A DNA stretch of 64,000 nucleotides from Sphagnum compactum. Its lineage: Eukaryota; Bryophyta; Sphagnopsida; Sphagnales. A program made the position numbers and the translations under genes. The stretch's first letter is position 1. Each line of letters begins with the position of its first letter. Below are positions 1-11,148 of this stretch, in pieces. The stretch lies in NCBI GenBank assembly GCA_965153455.1, contig OZ234493.1, positions 20,078,213 to 20,142,212 of the forward strand, given 5' to 3'. The notes under the pieces are model-generated. The model searched no databases. It saw nothing but the letters and a program-made list of their open reading frames with translations, and was not told the DNA's origin.

Positions 1-640
1 CAAGAAATTGAATCCTACACCTATTGATTGGATATAACTATGTACCTAGATAGTGCAGAAATATGGTAATATTAATGTTGATGACATCCAGCTCAAACTA
101 AATGCCATCAAACAAGAACCAAAAGAAAGGGTTCAAAAATACTATGAAAATATGAATAAGCTTTTTCAATGGGGTCAAATACAAGATGCAGAATAGCGTC
201 ACAAATTTCTAGCCAAATTAAGGCCATAAATAAGAAAAATTTGCATTATCAAAACCTACACTGACATTGAGGAGGTAGTTATTGTTGCTACTAAAATTGA
301 ACGTGTATTGGGAGAACTAGGGGAGAACCCATACAAACCTATGAAGGAAGAACAAGATGACACAACATCTGGAAAATCCACCATAGATCAACAACTTCAT
401 GTTTTGAATGAAACTCTCATTAATTTCTTTGGGAAAGGGACTAATGGCAAGGCTGGACCTAGTACAACATTTTCTGCCAACACTAACAACCGTTGCCAAT
501 TATGTCGCTCAAAAGAACACACAGCCTCAGCATGCCCTAAATTTGCAGACATAAAGCCAAAATGTGCCAAGTGCGGAGGTGGGCATAAGATTAACAATTG
601 TGGTCTGAAATGTTCTTTTGTTTTTGGATTAGGGTAAACA
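1..640 (+). pseudogene. gag: gag fragment with two zinc knuckles
   Basis: C-terminal part of a retrotransposon nucleocapsid/gag protein, which would bind and package element RNA. The longest open part (from about 308) carries two CCHC-like knuckles: CQLCRSKEHTASACP, then CAKCGGGHKINNC, followed by a further CGLKC that starts a third. Upstream (61-300) the frame still reads as gag, with stops. The same gag region is found in the element at 12960-15480. A stop at about 638 follows the last knuckle, but the frame continues in register into the protease, which suggests a gag-pol fusion originally. Class is certain; the exact start is not visible because the window begins inside the gene. Confidence 0.88.
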
Positions 641-1597
641 GAAGACATGTGTTGGAAGAAATCTACAAAGGGTTTACCTGCCACCACAAATTTCCTTGAA
701 GTTTTGGTTGATGATGAAGAAGCCACTCTTGCATAATTGAACCATATTTATGGAAGGGACCAGCATATCTTTTTCGAGGTGAAAATCCCAAAAAAGATAT
801 TGCCTATAATTGCTAACCTAGCAGAAGAACAAGAAGAAGGGATTGTTAAAGAAAAATAGAGTGGAGCAAACATGGGTTCTGAAACAGTTATGAAATATAA
901 GATTCTTTCTCATTTCATCAAAGGAAAGATCTCTTTAACTCCCATGGAAACCATTCTTATAATTCTAGGAGAACTGCAGTATTTGGAAGGATTGGTTAAA
1001 CTAACTAGAAGGAAAAAAGATGTTGAAAGACAAAGAAGTCAAATAGTTATGATTCATTCAACCCCTGCAATTAGGAGGGTTAGTGTCAACAAAACACATT
1101 GCAGCAAAATATTGCATATGGCAGTAGAGATTAATCAAGCAATGATTGAAGGCTTGGTGGATACTGGGGCATCTATGTCAGTTACGGTAGCCACTGTTGT
1201 TGGAGAGCTTGGCATAATGCATCTCGTGGCCGGCCATGAAACTTATAAGACGGCCTCTGGTATAGTGACGCGAGCACTAGGAAGGATTACAGAGCTTCCA
1301 GTAAAAATAGGAGGGATTGTGTGTCAAATGATCTTCCTTGCGGTTGACACAGATAATTATGATTTGCTCCTTGGACTGGATTTCCTTATCAAGATAAGAA
1401 CAATTGTTGATGTGGAGAAGGGCGTCATACAAGTTTGCAACGAACTCGGAATGGAAGTGGAAATACTACCATTGAATGTGGTGAACATGTTGCAAGTGCT
1501 TGAAAGATTTGAAGAAGAAAGATGCAATATCCAAGAAAAGTTGTTTAACAGAAAAATGGGACAACTTCATATTAATGACTGGGTTAACCTGTTCTGA
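641..1597 (+). pseudogene. Retroviral-type aspartic protease, decayed
   Basis: Protease region of element 1, in the same frame as gag. The longest open stretch (872-1597, 241 codons) contains the catalytic motif LVDTGAS at about 1154-1174 and, some 70 residues later, LLLGLDFL, the second conserved strand of retropepsins. In Ty3/gypsy elements this enzyme cuts the Gag-Pol polyprotein inside the virus-like particle. Stops at about 735 and 860 separate it from gag. The aspartate is intact although the gene is broken. The start at 872 is simply the first ATG after a stop and is not a real initiation site. Confidence 0.88.
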
Positions 1598-2911
1598 TGA
1601 TGAATCTTCCTCTAAAGAGGATGTGGTAGATTATGAGTAAAAGACAAAAAATGATCCACAAGAAATCTTGCTAAACTTAGAAAATCAAATTGACGAACTC
1701 AGGGACCACGAGATGGATATGATCATTGAAGAGGAAACCCCTATGCAGATTCTAAATCTAACCCTACAAGAGCAACATCAAAACGTGCTTGAAGGGTTGT
1801 TATCTAAGGATGATGATTATGTTGATTGGATAAAATGTGTTGTTGCGAGGAAGCCGCTCTGATGCAACAAAGATTGGGAAAGAACACTGGACCCAATGTG
1901 CATTTGTATTTGGTTCAGGTATCTGATGATTTGATTGAGGGAGGTGATAGATGGACCCAAATCAAGAACATGATAAGACTAGATGAGTCTTTGAATGAAG
2001 AATAACAGATTCAACTATGGGATCTGTTGGAAAAATTCCAGGAGGTGTTTGCATGGCACAAAAGGGAGTTGGGGCAATGTTCTATAGGAGAGCATTCTAT
2101 TGATACCCAAGGATTACTTCCCTGTCGTATCCTCCTGGACGGCTATCCTATTGGGAGGAAGCTGAAGTCAATCGGCAAATACAAGCATTGGTGGATTTGG
2201 GGAAGATGCGTAAAAGTGCATTAGAGTATGCTTGCAGGGTGACTTTGCCAATGAAGAAACATGGTAGCCAAAGATTTTGTGGAAACTATCGCCCACTGAC
2301 TTTTCAAACAAGGAGGGACTCTTTTCCCATGCCCCTAATTGAGGATGTTCTGAATCAATTAAGGCATTGCCAATGGTTTTGAGCACTTGATTTGCAATCA
2401 GGGTTCTGGCAGATTTCAATGGCTCCTGATGATGTGAAAAAAACAACAATAATCATCAAGTCAAGTTTACATGAATGGAATGTTATGCCATTTGGACTAA
2501 AGAATGCCATTAATATGTTTTCATGAATGGACCAACCAATTTTTTAAGGTGTTTGTTGATGATGTCAATATACATAGTGGAACATGGAATGAACATTTAT
2601 GTCACATCCGATTGGTTCTTCTGAAGCTAACAAAGGTTAATCTCAAATTAAACTCTAGGAAATGTTGTTTTGGGTCCAAGAGTATTATTTTTTTGGGACA
2701 TATAGTGGATTATGCCGGATCTCAACCTGATCCCAAGAAGATAGTTGTAGTACAAAATTTTCCCACACCCAATACAGCCACAAATTTCAGGGCATTTTTG
2801 GGATTGACAAGGTACTATCGAAGGTTTATTGTTGGATATGTGAAGATTGTAGAACTACTATTTGCCTTAACAAAGAAAGAATGCAAGTTTCTTTGGACAC
2901 CCATATGCTAA
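1598..2911 (+). pseudogene. Reverse transcriptase with N-terminal linker, decayed
   Basis: Linker (1598-2050) followed by the RT domain of element 1. Recognisable RT blocks are FCGNYRPLTFQT (about 2278, including a frameshift), the FVDDVNIHS catalytic block at about 2546-2575, FLGHIVDYAG (2692-2721) and a block including NFRAFLGLTRYYRRF (2785-2829). The YxDD-type motif reads FVDD, a normal gypsy variant. Several frameshifts and stops lie between 2220 and 2530. The enzyme would copy element RNA into cDNA; this copy cannot. Identification rests on these motifs and on the protease before and RNase H after. Confidence 0.9.
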
Positions 2912-2929
2912 ACAACTTTTGTTGCATTA

Positions 2930-3693
2930 AAAAAGACGCTCATAGAAGCACCTATTCCGGTTAAACCTAACTTCAACAAACCATTCATCTTGGATGTTGA
3001 CTGGTCAATAAAGGATGTTGGAGCTATTTTGTCACAAAAATCTGGAAGGCAGGAGCAAGTCATTACTTATGCAAGCAAGGGCTTATCTCCAGTACAACGT
3101 TGTTTTCATCCTATGGAGGAGAGTGTTATGCTCCCATTTGGGGCATAATGTATTTCAAGCAATATCTTCACCAAACCCCGTTCCTATTACGCACAGACCA
3201 CAAACCTTTGGAGTGGTTAGCCATTGTTTCAAATGCACATGATAGGAGAGGCCGTTGGATTGCAATGTTACATGATTTTCAATTTAAGATCATTCATCGT
3301 GCAAGAAGCCGACATTTGAATGTTGATGCATTAAGCTGGAATCATGTTGGCTTTCCAGAAGAGGATGAGGATTTTGGAAGTGATGTGCTAGAACAAGAAG
3401 ATCAACTAGGAATCATACCATTACCCACGAAGAGTAATGCTGCCAATGAGGCTATCATCAATCTGTTTACTTTGCAACATACTAAACAAGAAGTAAATGG
3501 TGCTGAAGTACATCATGCTCGGAATGAATGTGGTGGACAAAGTACAGATTCATTTTCAAAAGAAGAACTGCCTCCAATGAATCATATGGAATATAGAAGA
3601 ATGGTTGTTGAAGCTCAAACCATGGTAGATGAAACTAGAAACAAACAGAACAGCAAAAGTGTGGAGACAATGGGACAATGTGAAGATGATTAA
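2930..3693 (+). pseudogene. RNase H domain plus linker, decayed
   Basis: Follows RT in element 1. It starts after a stop at about 2908 and shows the gypsy RNase H landmarks: FILDVDWSIKDVGAILSQ (about 2986-3040), then in a shifted frame LRTDHKPLEWL (3187-3219) and IHRARSRHLNVDALS (3292-3336). RNase H removes the RNA strand during cDNA synthesis. At least one frameshift, near 3100, breaks it. The acidic, repeat-free stretch from 3350 to 3693 is the linker to the integrase. Confidence 0.88.
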
Positions 3694-3869
3694 TAAAGGC
3701 AAATGGATATATGGGAAGACAATGTGTCAATGGTATTGTTCACTGGTGAACATCTAGAAACTGAACTCTATGACACTACCAACATAGAAAGGGCTAAGAA
3801 GTAGGTAATGAAGTACCATTGGTCGGAAGATACCCTATTTTTCCAAAACTTGGTGGTACTTAGGCCTAC

Positions 3870-4990
3870 AAAACAAGAATGTTGATTGAGAAGATACATG
3901 AGGAAATTAGACACTTTCCAGAAATGCGAACACTTGCTGAGGTGAAGAAGAGGTTTTTTTGGCATGACAAAACTGAGTATGTCAAGAAATTCATCAGGAT
4001 TTGTGAAAAGTGTCAACTAGCCAGGCAATCTGAAAACATGAAATCTAGCATTGAAGAGATGAAGAGTATTTTTATATACAATTTGTTTTATTGTGTTGTA
4101 ATGGACAATGCTGGGCCATTACCAAAAACAACTAATGGCAATAAATATGTGCTTGTATCTATTAACCATTATTCTAAATGGTGTGAAACACGACTTGTCA
4201 AGGAACATGATGCCTTCACTGTTGTTAAGTTTCTGGAAGATGAGGTTATTTGCAGGTATGGAGTGCTTAAGTACATTTTGACAGATAATGGTAGTGAGTG
4301 AATGGAGGTTTTTGCTGAAATTTGTCAGAATTATGGCATCACACATTAGTTTATAGCCCCTGTTTGGCCTCAATGCAATGGCATGGTTGAGCGTTTGATA
4401 AAGACCATCAAGCACGGACTCACAGTTATGGTAGCTACCAACATACAAGATTGGGATTCACTCCTACCACGAATCCTCTTTGGATATTGGTATGGCATCC
4501 AAGCTAGCACAAAGTATTCTCCCTTCATGGTGCTCATTGGTCGTACACCTAGACTCACCATTGGTAACAATTTTAGTGGTTTATGTGATGTATTTGATGA
4601 ATAGGCAAGTTGATTGTTAATCTAATGATTCTTAAAATGTAGCTGATTGCAAATGTGCACAAATCTCTGCTTGAAAATATGAAGCATGCTCAAAGGAGAC
4701 AGATAAAGGTGTATGCTACCAAAAAGGGGCTTCAAACTTTTGAAGGCTTTATAGAAAATACCAAAGTCAAGATGCGCAGACCTGGGAAGAAGAGATCATT
4801 GCTTAGTAACTGGGAAGGACCCTGCATCTTTGTTGATTACAAAGATGGGAAGGGATCTCAAGAACAAGACCATGGCAACACAATATGTATTCTCAAAGAT
4901 CTCAAGGGGCAGTGTTGGTAACGGTCAAAAAAGGATTTGCAATTAAATCTATTTGCATATTTATGTTTGATCTATGAGGACATAGATTTA
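3870..4990 (+). pseudogene. Integrase, decayed
   Basis: Integrase of element 1. The N-terminal zinc-binding HHCC module is visible: H-x4-H (HEEIRH, about 3900) and CEKC (about 3999-4010). The catalytic core shows VVMDNAGPLP (first Asp, about 4100), LTDNGSE (second Asp, about 4280) and NGMVERL (Glu, about 4378-4398), with the spacing of a DD35E core. The core is interrupted by stops at about 4300 and 4345. A C-terminal part continues through 4655-4921 (SNWEGPCIFVDYKDGKG), and pol-like sequence (KKDLQL) runs to about 4945. The polypurine tract and LTR follow directly. Confidence 0.9.
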
Positions 4991-4993
4991 TTT

Positions 4994-5001
4994 AGAAGGA
5001 G
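4994..5001 (+). other. Polypurine tract of element 1
   Basis: AGAAGGAG lies directly before the TGGTGACA start of the 3' LTR. In element 2 the purine run ending GGGGAG sits at the same place before TGGTTACA. This is the expected primer site for plus-strand cDNA synthesis. The position follows from comparing the two elements. Confidence 0.6.
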
Positions 5002-5956
5002 TGGTGACACTTGTGACCTAAAAATAGTGTCAAGCATTTTCTGTGGATGAAAGCAGAAACCCTAATTCAGCTCTATTCTAGAGCTGCCAAAACCGTGGCA
5101 TTTCAGGGATGCCGAAAAGTTCAATTTCTTGTTTTTCTGTTTTTGGTTTGGTTTGTTGTTTTGCAGGTTATTATGGAGTGGACTTGGTGAGTTGGTTTCA
5201 GTGATGGAACATGATTTTGGCTACTCAATGGATACTCTTGATGAGCAATGTGAATCATGATTCTGGTGGAGGATTGGTGCGGAACTTTATGGGAAGCGAA
5301 GGGATATGGAAAGGAGAAAGCTATATGAAGCTGGTTGAAGTGAAGGAAGGTGATTTTTTGGCAAGTGGGGGAGAAGCTAAGTTCCTATTTTTCTGTTAGT
5401 TAGGATGTGTGGAATTTGCTTGGAATTTCATAATACTCAGTTGGGGATAAAAATCCTTCTAGATTTCTTCTTCTCCTAAACTTAGCACTTGATCTTTCGC
5501 TGTGCTAAGAGTGTTAGGAAGGAAATAGGAGGTTTAGTATTTGTATTTTGTGGAGCAAAATGGGGGAAATGATGAATGAATCTAAGATTTCAAGAACGGA
5601 TTATTGTGGCAACATCATCTTTGACAATTTGGGGGTCTTAATGTGAATGTGTGACGCACTCCTAATTCCTTGAAGGACTCAAATGTGAGTCCTAAACAAA
5701 AAACATCGAAAGAGCAAGGAGTCGGGGCACGCTCCCTGGCTCGCAGCACCTTGAAGGGGTAGAGGGGTGTGTTGGAGCTCCGGGATGGGACTAGGAAGAA
5801 TTGACAAGCTTCAATTACTCACACGGGCCTGCACACAACCAACACAAGGTGGTTAGTGCATAGTTGGAACACTTTTGGTGCTAGGACGAGCCACGGGCAA
5901 CTCGGACTCACAAGACTCACCACGGCCTGGACTTGGGGGAAGCCACCACCTTCCCC

Positions 5957-5969
5957 CTTTTTGTATACT
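5957..5969 (-). promoter_or_regulatory. TATA-like promoter site of LTR family S, copy 1
   Basis: On the reverse strand the LTR reads GAGTATACAAAAAGG; the sister LTR reads GAGTATACTATAAGG at the same place (57007-57021). Conservation of position inside two LTR copies suggests the LTR promoter. No transcript evidence is available. Confidence 0.4.
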
Positions 5970-6003
5970 CTGCACCTCTCCACGAGGGCCACATCCAAAT
6001 GGC

Positions 6004-6023
6004 TAAACCCTAAACCCTAAACC
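6004..6023. repeat. Short telomere-type repeat (CCCTAAA)
   Basis: About 2.9 copies of the plant telomere unit CCCTAAA lie just inside the nested LTR, on its transcribed side of the TATA-like site. The sister LTR at 56.4 kb lacks it. A telo-box-like promoter motif or a chance expansion are both possible. Confidence 0.6.
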
Positions 6024-6951
6024 TGAAATTCCCACAATCTGGGACTTCCACAACTTTGGGGGCCCATAACTTCGCGTGCAGACCTCTGATTGCGATGAGG
6101 TCTAAAGCAAAGTTGTAGCCCTCATCGAGAGCTTTCCAACAGTATGTTGCACGCCACCTGCACATAAGGGAATCGGGTCGATTCCTGACTTTTAGTGGTC
6201 GGGAGTTGAACTGCCAGCCCTTGACTCTCGGCCCTTCTTTTGGCCACAACTTGTGTTTCAAATGTCCAAATGGGCGATGCGAGCCCATTTTAGACATCTA
6301 GGTTTCAATAGATTTCCAATGATATAAAGAATTCTTCAATCGGATGGGTTTCGACCCCTGCAATCGCGCTCTGAAAGTTCGGGAGTCCATTTGGGACTCC
6401 AACTCCCACAATGGGGGTTCACTTGGGAGTGTCAAGGTTCATTCCCTCACACTCTTTGCACTCCCGGGAGCATGTGATGTGACTCCCGGGTCTCCCTCTT
6501 GGCCCGCAACCTTGCAACCCCTTGCCTTGGTCGCAAGCCTAAGGCTAGAGTTGCGACAATGTGCAATTTGGGCATTCTAAGAAGAGAGTACATGCTGGAT
6601 AGTGGGAGCTTCGAGGATTTTGGAACTAGAGGATGTTGTGATGTGAGGATGATCACATTTATTAACTCTGTCCAACTTTTGTGAGAAACCATGTAATATG
6701 TGGGGTTACATCTGTGGGGATTCCGTTGTTGAAGGATGAGCTACCACACTCATTAACAATCACTTGGCTACTTGAGAGGAAATCAAGAGAGATCTGTTCC
6801 CTTGAGGTCCATAGAACTAGAATAACTAGATTTGCTTGGCTGGAAGGATTTGGGTTTAGAAACCATACTTGTTGTAACATTCCTTCTGTTTCTGAAAATT
6901 TCGGCAGATCTTATTGAGTTTGTATTCACAATGTTGGGGATTTTCACACCA

Positions 6952-7629
6952 AAAATCATCTCCCCTTCTTTTCGATGACAAGGGATCCAAAGAAAAGAAA
7001 AAAGAAAAAATTCACTTCTTCCTTTAATTTTTTGCATTTGTTTCATGTTTTGCAAGTAATTTTGACTCTGAATTTTTTAATTTTTTAATTAAATATTGAA
7101 ATTTTTAATCTCGAAAATTGGCTTGTTAGAACCGTTGTTGAAAACTAGGGCTAATAATTTTTATGAGAACTGGCAGGACTGAAAACCAATGGGAACTTTT
7201 TTTTGCAAAAGACTAAAACTCTTAAAATTTATCAAAATCTTTTTTTTTTAATAATGAGAATCTTAAAGGGTCTCGAAAATGGTTGTGATAATCCAAATCA
7301 ACGATTTTCATAAAAAAGTGAGAATTGCCTAACACTGGTCAAAAGAATGACGAAAAACAAGCTGCACCTCATGTCAAAGAATTGGTTTGGACTCACAAGG
7401 AAGAGTTAATTAAAAGTGAATCATCCATGTGATGAATATCCATATAAAGGCCAAGACTGGAGCCACTTTAATAGTATGCCCAATGGCAACACCCCATCAA
7501 TATTTAGCACATCCAGTGAACCTGAAAAGATGGAGTATACAAAGTGTGAGACTATTTAACGCTCATCACATGGGCCAATCATTGGAGTTGGCCAATGAGA
7601 AACAGTCATTATTGCTGAGAAACAGTCAT
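6952..7629. other. No gene recognised
   Basis: AT-rich, non-coding sequence between the LTR of element 1 and the first small TIR element. A 14-base sequence, GAGAAACAGTCATT, occurs twice 20 bases apart (about 7597-7630), a recent micro-duplication. Nothing else was identified. Confidence 0.5.
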
Positions 7630-7765
7630 TGCCTGCTACTGGCGCTCTAAGAGGGCCCTGGTATTATGTGATATTTTCCAGGCCCCAAGCAGATGCATAG
7701 TGTTCTTTTACAAATCTTCATCTCAAAAGTTTGGTACCAGGGCATTATACCGCTGCCAGTGGGCA
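7630..7765. mobile_element. Small TIR element (136 bp), unclassified
   Basis: The ends form an imperfect inverted repeat of about 35 bases: TGCCTGCTACTGGCGCTC at the left and the complement of TGCCCACTGGCAGCGG at the right, continuing to CCCTGGTA on both arms. It could fold into a long hairpin. There is no coding capacity and no clear target duplication. Superfamily unknown. Confidence 0.5.
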
Positions 7766-7773
7766 TGTTGTAA

Positions 7774-8322
7774 GATCAACTCCACCAGCGCTCAGTATGT
7801 GACCCTGTAGATTAAAATTGGATGGAAAAAAGTCAAAACAAGTCGATTTGGCTTGGCAAAGTGGTTTTGGCCCCTATGCCCAGCTTGATTGGTGAGATAG
7901 TTTGATCGGTCCAGGTGGGTTGTTATTAGTAGTCTCTCACCAGCAATTTTCTTACTGGAGGACTTTAGCCAAATTTCGACCTGAGAAACATGATTTTGAC
8001 CTATACAAAGGATTTTTAAGGATAAAAGTGGCCCAAAATTGCCAGATTTTGACAGATAAAATCCAAGTCACCAGTTTCATTAGTAGCTAAGAATATAGAA
8101 GGATCCTTGGCTTTTTTTTCTGTTCATATATGGTATGTACCCAAATTTGGCTAACTTGTTTTCCGATGACCATCAGCTGGGCTACATAAACAAATTGGGG
8201 AAAAAAATGTTGCAGTCCCAGTTTTAGTTTTATGGGTGCGATTGGAAAAAAAGTAAAGAACTAAACTTGAATGTGAAAAATATTTTTGCAATGTCACATA
8301 CTCAGCACCACCACTGGAGATG
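7774..8322. mobile_element. PIF/Harbinger-like MITE, copy 1 (interrupted)
   Basis: Homologous to the MITE at 42627-42917. Both share the terminal AACTCCACYRG / GAGTATGTGACC block and the middle GGTCCAGGTGGGTTG. They also share the right-hand AACTAAACTTGAATGTGA block. This copy is about 250 bp longer, because extra sequence lies between the GGTGGGTTG block (about 7915) and the CAGTCCCAGTTTTAG block (about 8213). The target duplication is not readable here. No transposase coding sequence is present. Confidence 0.65.
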
Positions 8323-9991
8323 CAAGCCGATCTTTGCGTCACACCTGCACACCAAAATAAACTTTTTTTGTTTTTCTCGGACTATTTTATTGAATCCTTT
8401 TCTCTGACAACAACGAGAAAGTTTTTGTTTCAGTTTTATTTTTTGGGTTTTCTTCCGCTTGTTTTAAACATGGTTAGAAAATTTGAACACCATAATCCAA
8501 ATAGTATTACACTATTTAATAGTTGTACTTCATCCAGAATATTATATAGAGGGCGGAGATGTTCTAAACGTTTTGTGTGCTACTTAATTAAAGGGCTTTC
8601 TCCTCTCATTTTCCTCATGGGAAATTGAAGGCAAAGTTCAAACAAACCGACAGATTTTATGTGGTCACTATTGGGGATAGTTGTGAAACACTGGAGGCCA
8701 ACAACAAATATCACAAACTTTGCGATATTTGTTGTCTCTTTCCACTAGCTTCATTGTTTAAATGTTTATTTTCAGGGCAAAAAATTGTCGGACATGATGC
8801 AATGCGCTATTGTGAAATTCTTCTTTTGTGGCCAGCAAAACCAACATTCACAAAGCTTCCAAAGGGGGACATGCCATCTTGGAAACAAAATCTGATACTG
8901 TCAGCTGCTGCAGACAAAATGCAGTAGAGATCTTCTTGCTCAAACATTCAGAAAGGCAAAACATGCAATGGGTTTAGTCCCCATTTTTGTTTCTTTCAAA
9001 AGCCCTAAGTCTTATTCTTATTCAATTTGACCCTTAGATAAGAAAAAGGATCAGAAGCTAGAACAGATCAGAAACTAGTTGGTGAACTATTCTGCAAAAG
9101 GCAAAACTGTTGCTGTGACTACAGTAGCAAGCTGGACAACCCACACAGAAATTATACCTGGTGTTGGTTTTTCTGCATGCAGTGATAATCAATAATAATG
9201 GGTGTTTTGGGGGACGGGATGGGGGCTCTTGCTCAGCCATGTAAGCCATAATCATAATGGCAAATCTTACACAAGTAGGCTAGTGAAATTGTTTTCTTAC
9301 CTCCGGGTTTTGTTAAGTGGAGTTCAACTTTTGTCATCTGCTTGCCAGTAAGACAACAGTTGAGGTCTGTAAGCTCTATCCTTCTTTAGTAGTAGCCAGA
9401 TTTGTAGACAGGACTACTGTTTCTTGTACAGATTTTGATCATACTTCAGAATCATACTTTTTGTGACACTTTGTGATGCCATATATCTCATCTCCAGGCG
9501 TAAAAAACATGAGATCTATTCAATTCATTGAACTTATGACGTTGCCACATGATCTCTTGATGCATTAACCAGTCTCATGCGGTTCTAATCTTTGTCAAAG
9601 AAAGAATGTGCAGCAGGCTAGGTTCTTTGATTTTTTGAGAACCACTGGTCCAGTGTTCTTTTCCAATTTTATGATGTAACTGAAGTGGCAATCATCCATA
9701 AGATGATTTAGCCAGATTTGACAATAAGAAAATATGAAAGTAAAAAGAAAATCTGGCATCCTTCTAAATTTTTGGCTACCTACTGCAACTTGAGATAGAA
9801 TCTGCCATTTTTCTTTAAAACTAGATTTTTTTCAAAATTTGGAGACTAAAAACCACTAAACTCTAACCAATTTGAAAATAAAATTTGCCATTTGGCAAAA
9901 TTTCACTCCAAAAAAACCTTGCACTGGTCAAGTTTCTTTGATAGAAAGCATAGAATCCATCAAACAACCTACTTGGAACCATCCAATTTTG
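8323..9991. other. No gene recognised
   Basis: About 1.7 kb without supported genes. Open frames of about 100 codons at 8320-8628 and 8625-8927 show no family motif and read as chance. A 12-bp hairpin lies at 8701-8735. Confidence 0.5.
8701..8735. repeat. Perfect 12-bp hairpin
   Basis: ACAACAAATATC (8701-8712) and its exact complement GATATTTGTTGT (8724-8735) are separated by 11 bases. No T-run follows and no gene is near, so a terminator role is not supported. Confidence 0.6.
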
Positions 9992-11148
9992 TAGGAAACC
10001 CTATAGCTCAGAATTACTTTTGGCTATCTTTTAGGGTTTATAGTGTTAGTCAACATCTAATCGCCGGAAAACAACCCATAATTTGTCTTTTATCATTATT
10101 GGAGTTGGATTTGATTTGCTGCCCTACGGCCTCTAGGTCTTGATGGCACATGCCTTTCTAGGGCCAATAATACCACCCACGGGTAAATAGCGGGGAAATT
10201 TGCATGTATGGTTTAGAGGAACAAGGATGGTGTGACTTATTAAAAACAAAGTTTTGGGATCTGCTTGGTGTTTGCTTGTTTTTTTTCCTGTGTGGTTGCA
10301 GTTGCTTGAGTGATGGAGCAAGAGGAGTTGAAGATGGAAAGAAGAGGCAAATCGTCAAAAAGCTAAGCACCCAATTCTTCTTTTCCAAGAGTGTGGTTGT
10401 GTTGTGGTTGGTAGCAATTGGTAAATGTTTTTCAAGAGTTGTGTGTGTGTGTGTTTAATGATGGGATGAATCCCCACATTATGTGTAGATGCAACTTTGT
10501 CCACCTCTCATTCTTAAATTTTTTTTGATGCACATGTGAAAAGGTGAACAAGCGTTTAAATATAGTAGAATCATAGAAGCATTCAACTAGAGATGATGAC
10601 AAGCTCTAAAGGATCATGTGGTTGGTCCAAGTATGATTCATCTTGTTCATGTTTAATATACATGGGCTAATATAGTGTGGGGAGGTCGAGCACCTTAGTA
10701 ATTGGGAGTGTTGAACATAATACCTCTTTTTTGGGAAGGGAATTATGGGTCATGAAGATTGATCATAATAGCTATTAATCTTGGGTGTTAGCTTGTTAAT
10801 GTCAAGTTCTATCCAACACCATTGATGTGTAAGGTTTCACAAGTTAGATGGGCATTTGGGCTTGAATTGTATCATCTATTTGTCAAAGGAAATGTACCAA
10901 GATCACGATAGCCTATTTGAGAGGAGCTCGGAAGTGTTCTAATCCAAATGAATGTCTAAGAGTCTTGGTAGGATTTTAAGGTTAGAAACGACTTAGAAAC
11001 AACCTTAGAAACAATTGTGAACAAATTATGTTCAATTCACACTCTAAAGTTGTTGGAACTTTGTTGTATTGCAATTCATTAGCAATATGCCAAAATGCAT
11101 TAAATATATTCCTAACTTGTATTGCCCCATTTTTTGCTATCAGAATAG
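9992..11148 (+). repeat. 5' LTR of element 2
   Basis: Matches 19208-20288 over nearly its whole length. Examples are GGCTATCTTTTRGGGTTTA near the start, the block ATGAATCCCCACATTATGTG (10466-10485), and GTTGGAACTT-like sequence near the end. It carries about 85 extra bases (about 10118-10205) absent from the 3' LTR. The outer start is placed by alignment with the TGGTTACA start of the 3' LTR and is good to about 10 bases; the inner end is good to about 10-20 bases. Confidence 0.8.

Larger units (their letters stand above)
5605..6558 (-). repeat. Nested reverse solo LTR, family S copy 1
   Basis: The reverse complement matches the + strand LTR at 56413-57370 along its whole length, including the TGT...ACA ends, the GAGTATAC TATA-like site and the CTCCCGGGAG-rich first third. 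Neither internal coding sequence nor a partner LTR lies nearby, so it is read as a solo LTR left by LTR-LTR recombination. The 5-bp flanks (ATTAT and ATGTG) do not match, so the target duplication is lost or the ends are off by a few bases. It interrupts the LTR of element 1 and is therefore younger. Confidence 0.75.
1..6951 (+). mobile_element. Ty3/gypsy retrotransposon 1, 5' end outside window
   Basis: Decayed LTR retrotransposon with domains in the Ty3/gypsy order: gag zinc knuckles, aspartic protease, reverse transcriptase, RNase H, integrase, 3' LTR. The order RT-RNase H-integrase excludes Ty1/copia. The reading frame is broken by many stops and shifts, so the copy is dead. The 5' LTR and start of gag lie before base 1. 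The gag, protease and integrase pieces resemble those of the element at 9992-20288, so both belong to one lineage. A reverse-oriented LTR of another family sits inside the 3' LTR. No chromodomain was recognised after the integrase. Confidence 0.93.
5002..6951 (+). repeat. 3' LTR of element 1, split by a nested LTR
   Basis: The LTR begins TGGTGACA after the polypurine tract and appears to end TCACACCA (6944-6951), giving a short TGGTG/CACCA inverted repeat. Taking out the nested reverse LTR (5605-6558) leaves about 1.0 kb, close to the roughly 1.1 kb LTRs of element 2. Shared patches with those LTRs include a CTACTTGAGAGGA-like block near 6770 and the terminal 60 bases. The end is less certain than the start because no 5' LTR copy is available in the window. 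Confidence 0.65.

Noticed and set aside
308-637. 109-codon frame as a free-standing zinc-finger gene
   Set aside because: It is the zinc-knuckle end of retrotransposon gag, in frame with the protease.
4913-5614. TGTTGGTAAC...TGTGGCAACA as the 3' LTR of element 1
   Set aside because: Comparison with element 2 shows pol sequence continuing past 4913, the purine tract and LTR start at 5002, and TGTGGCAACA belonging to the nested reverse LTR.
8625-8927. 100-codon frame as a gene
   Set aside because: No motif, no paralogue and no supporting splice or promoter signals.
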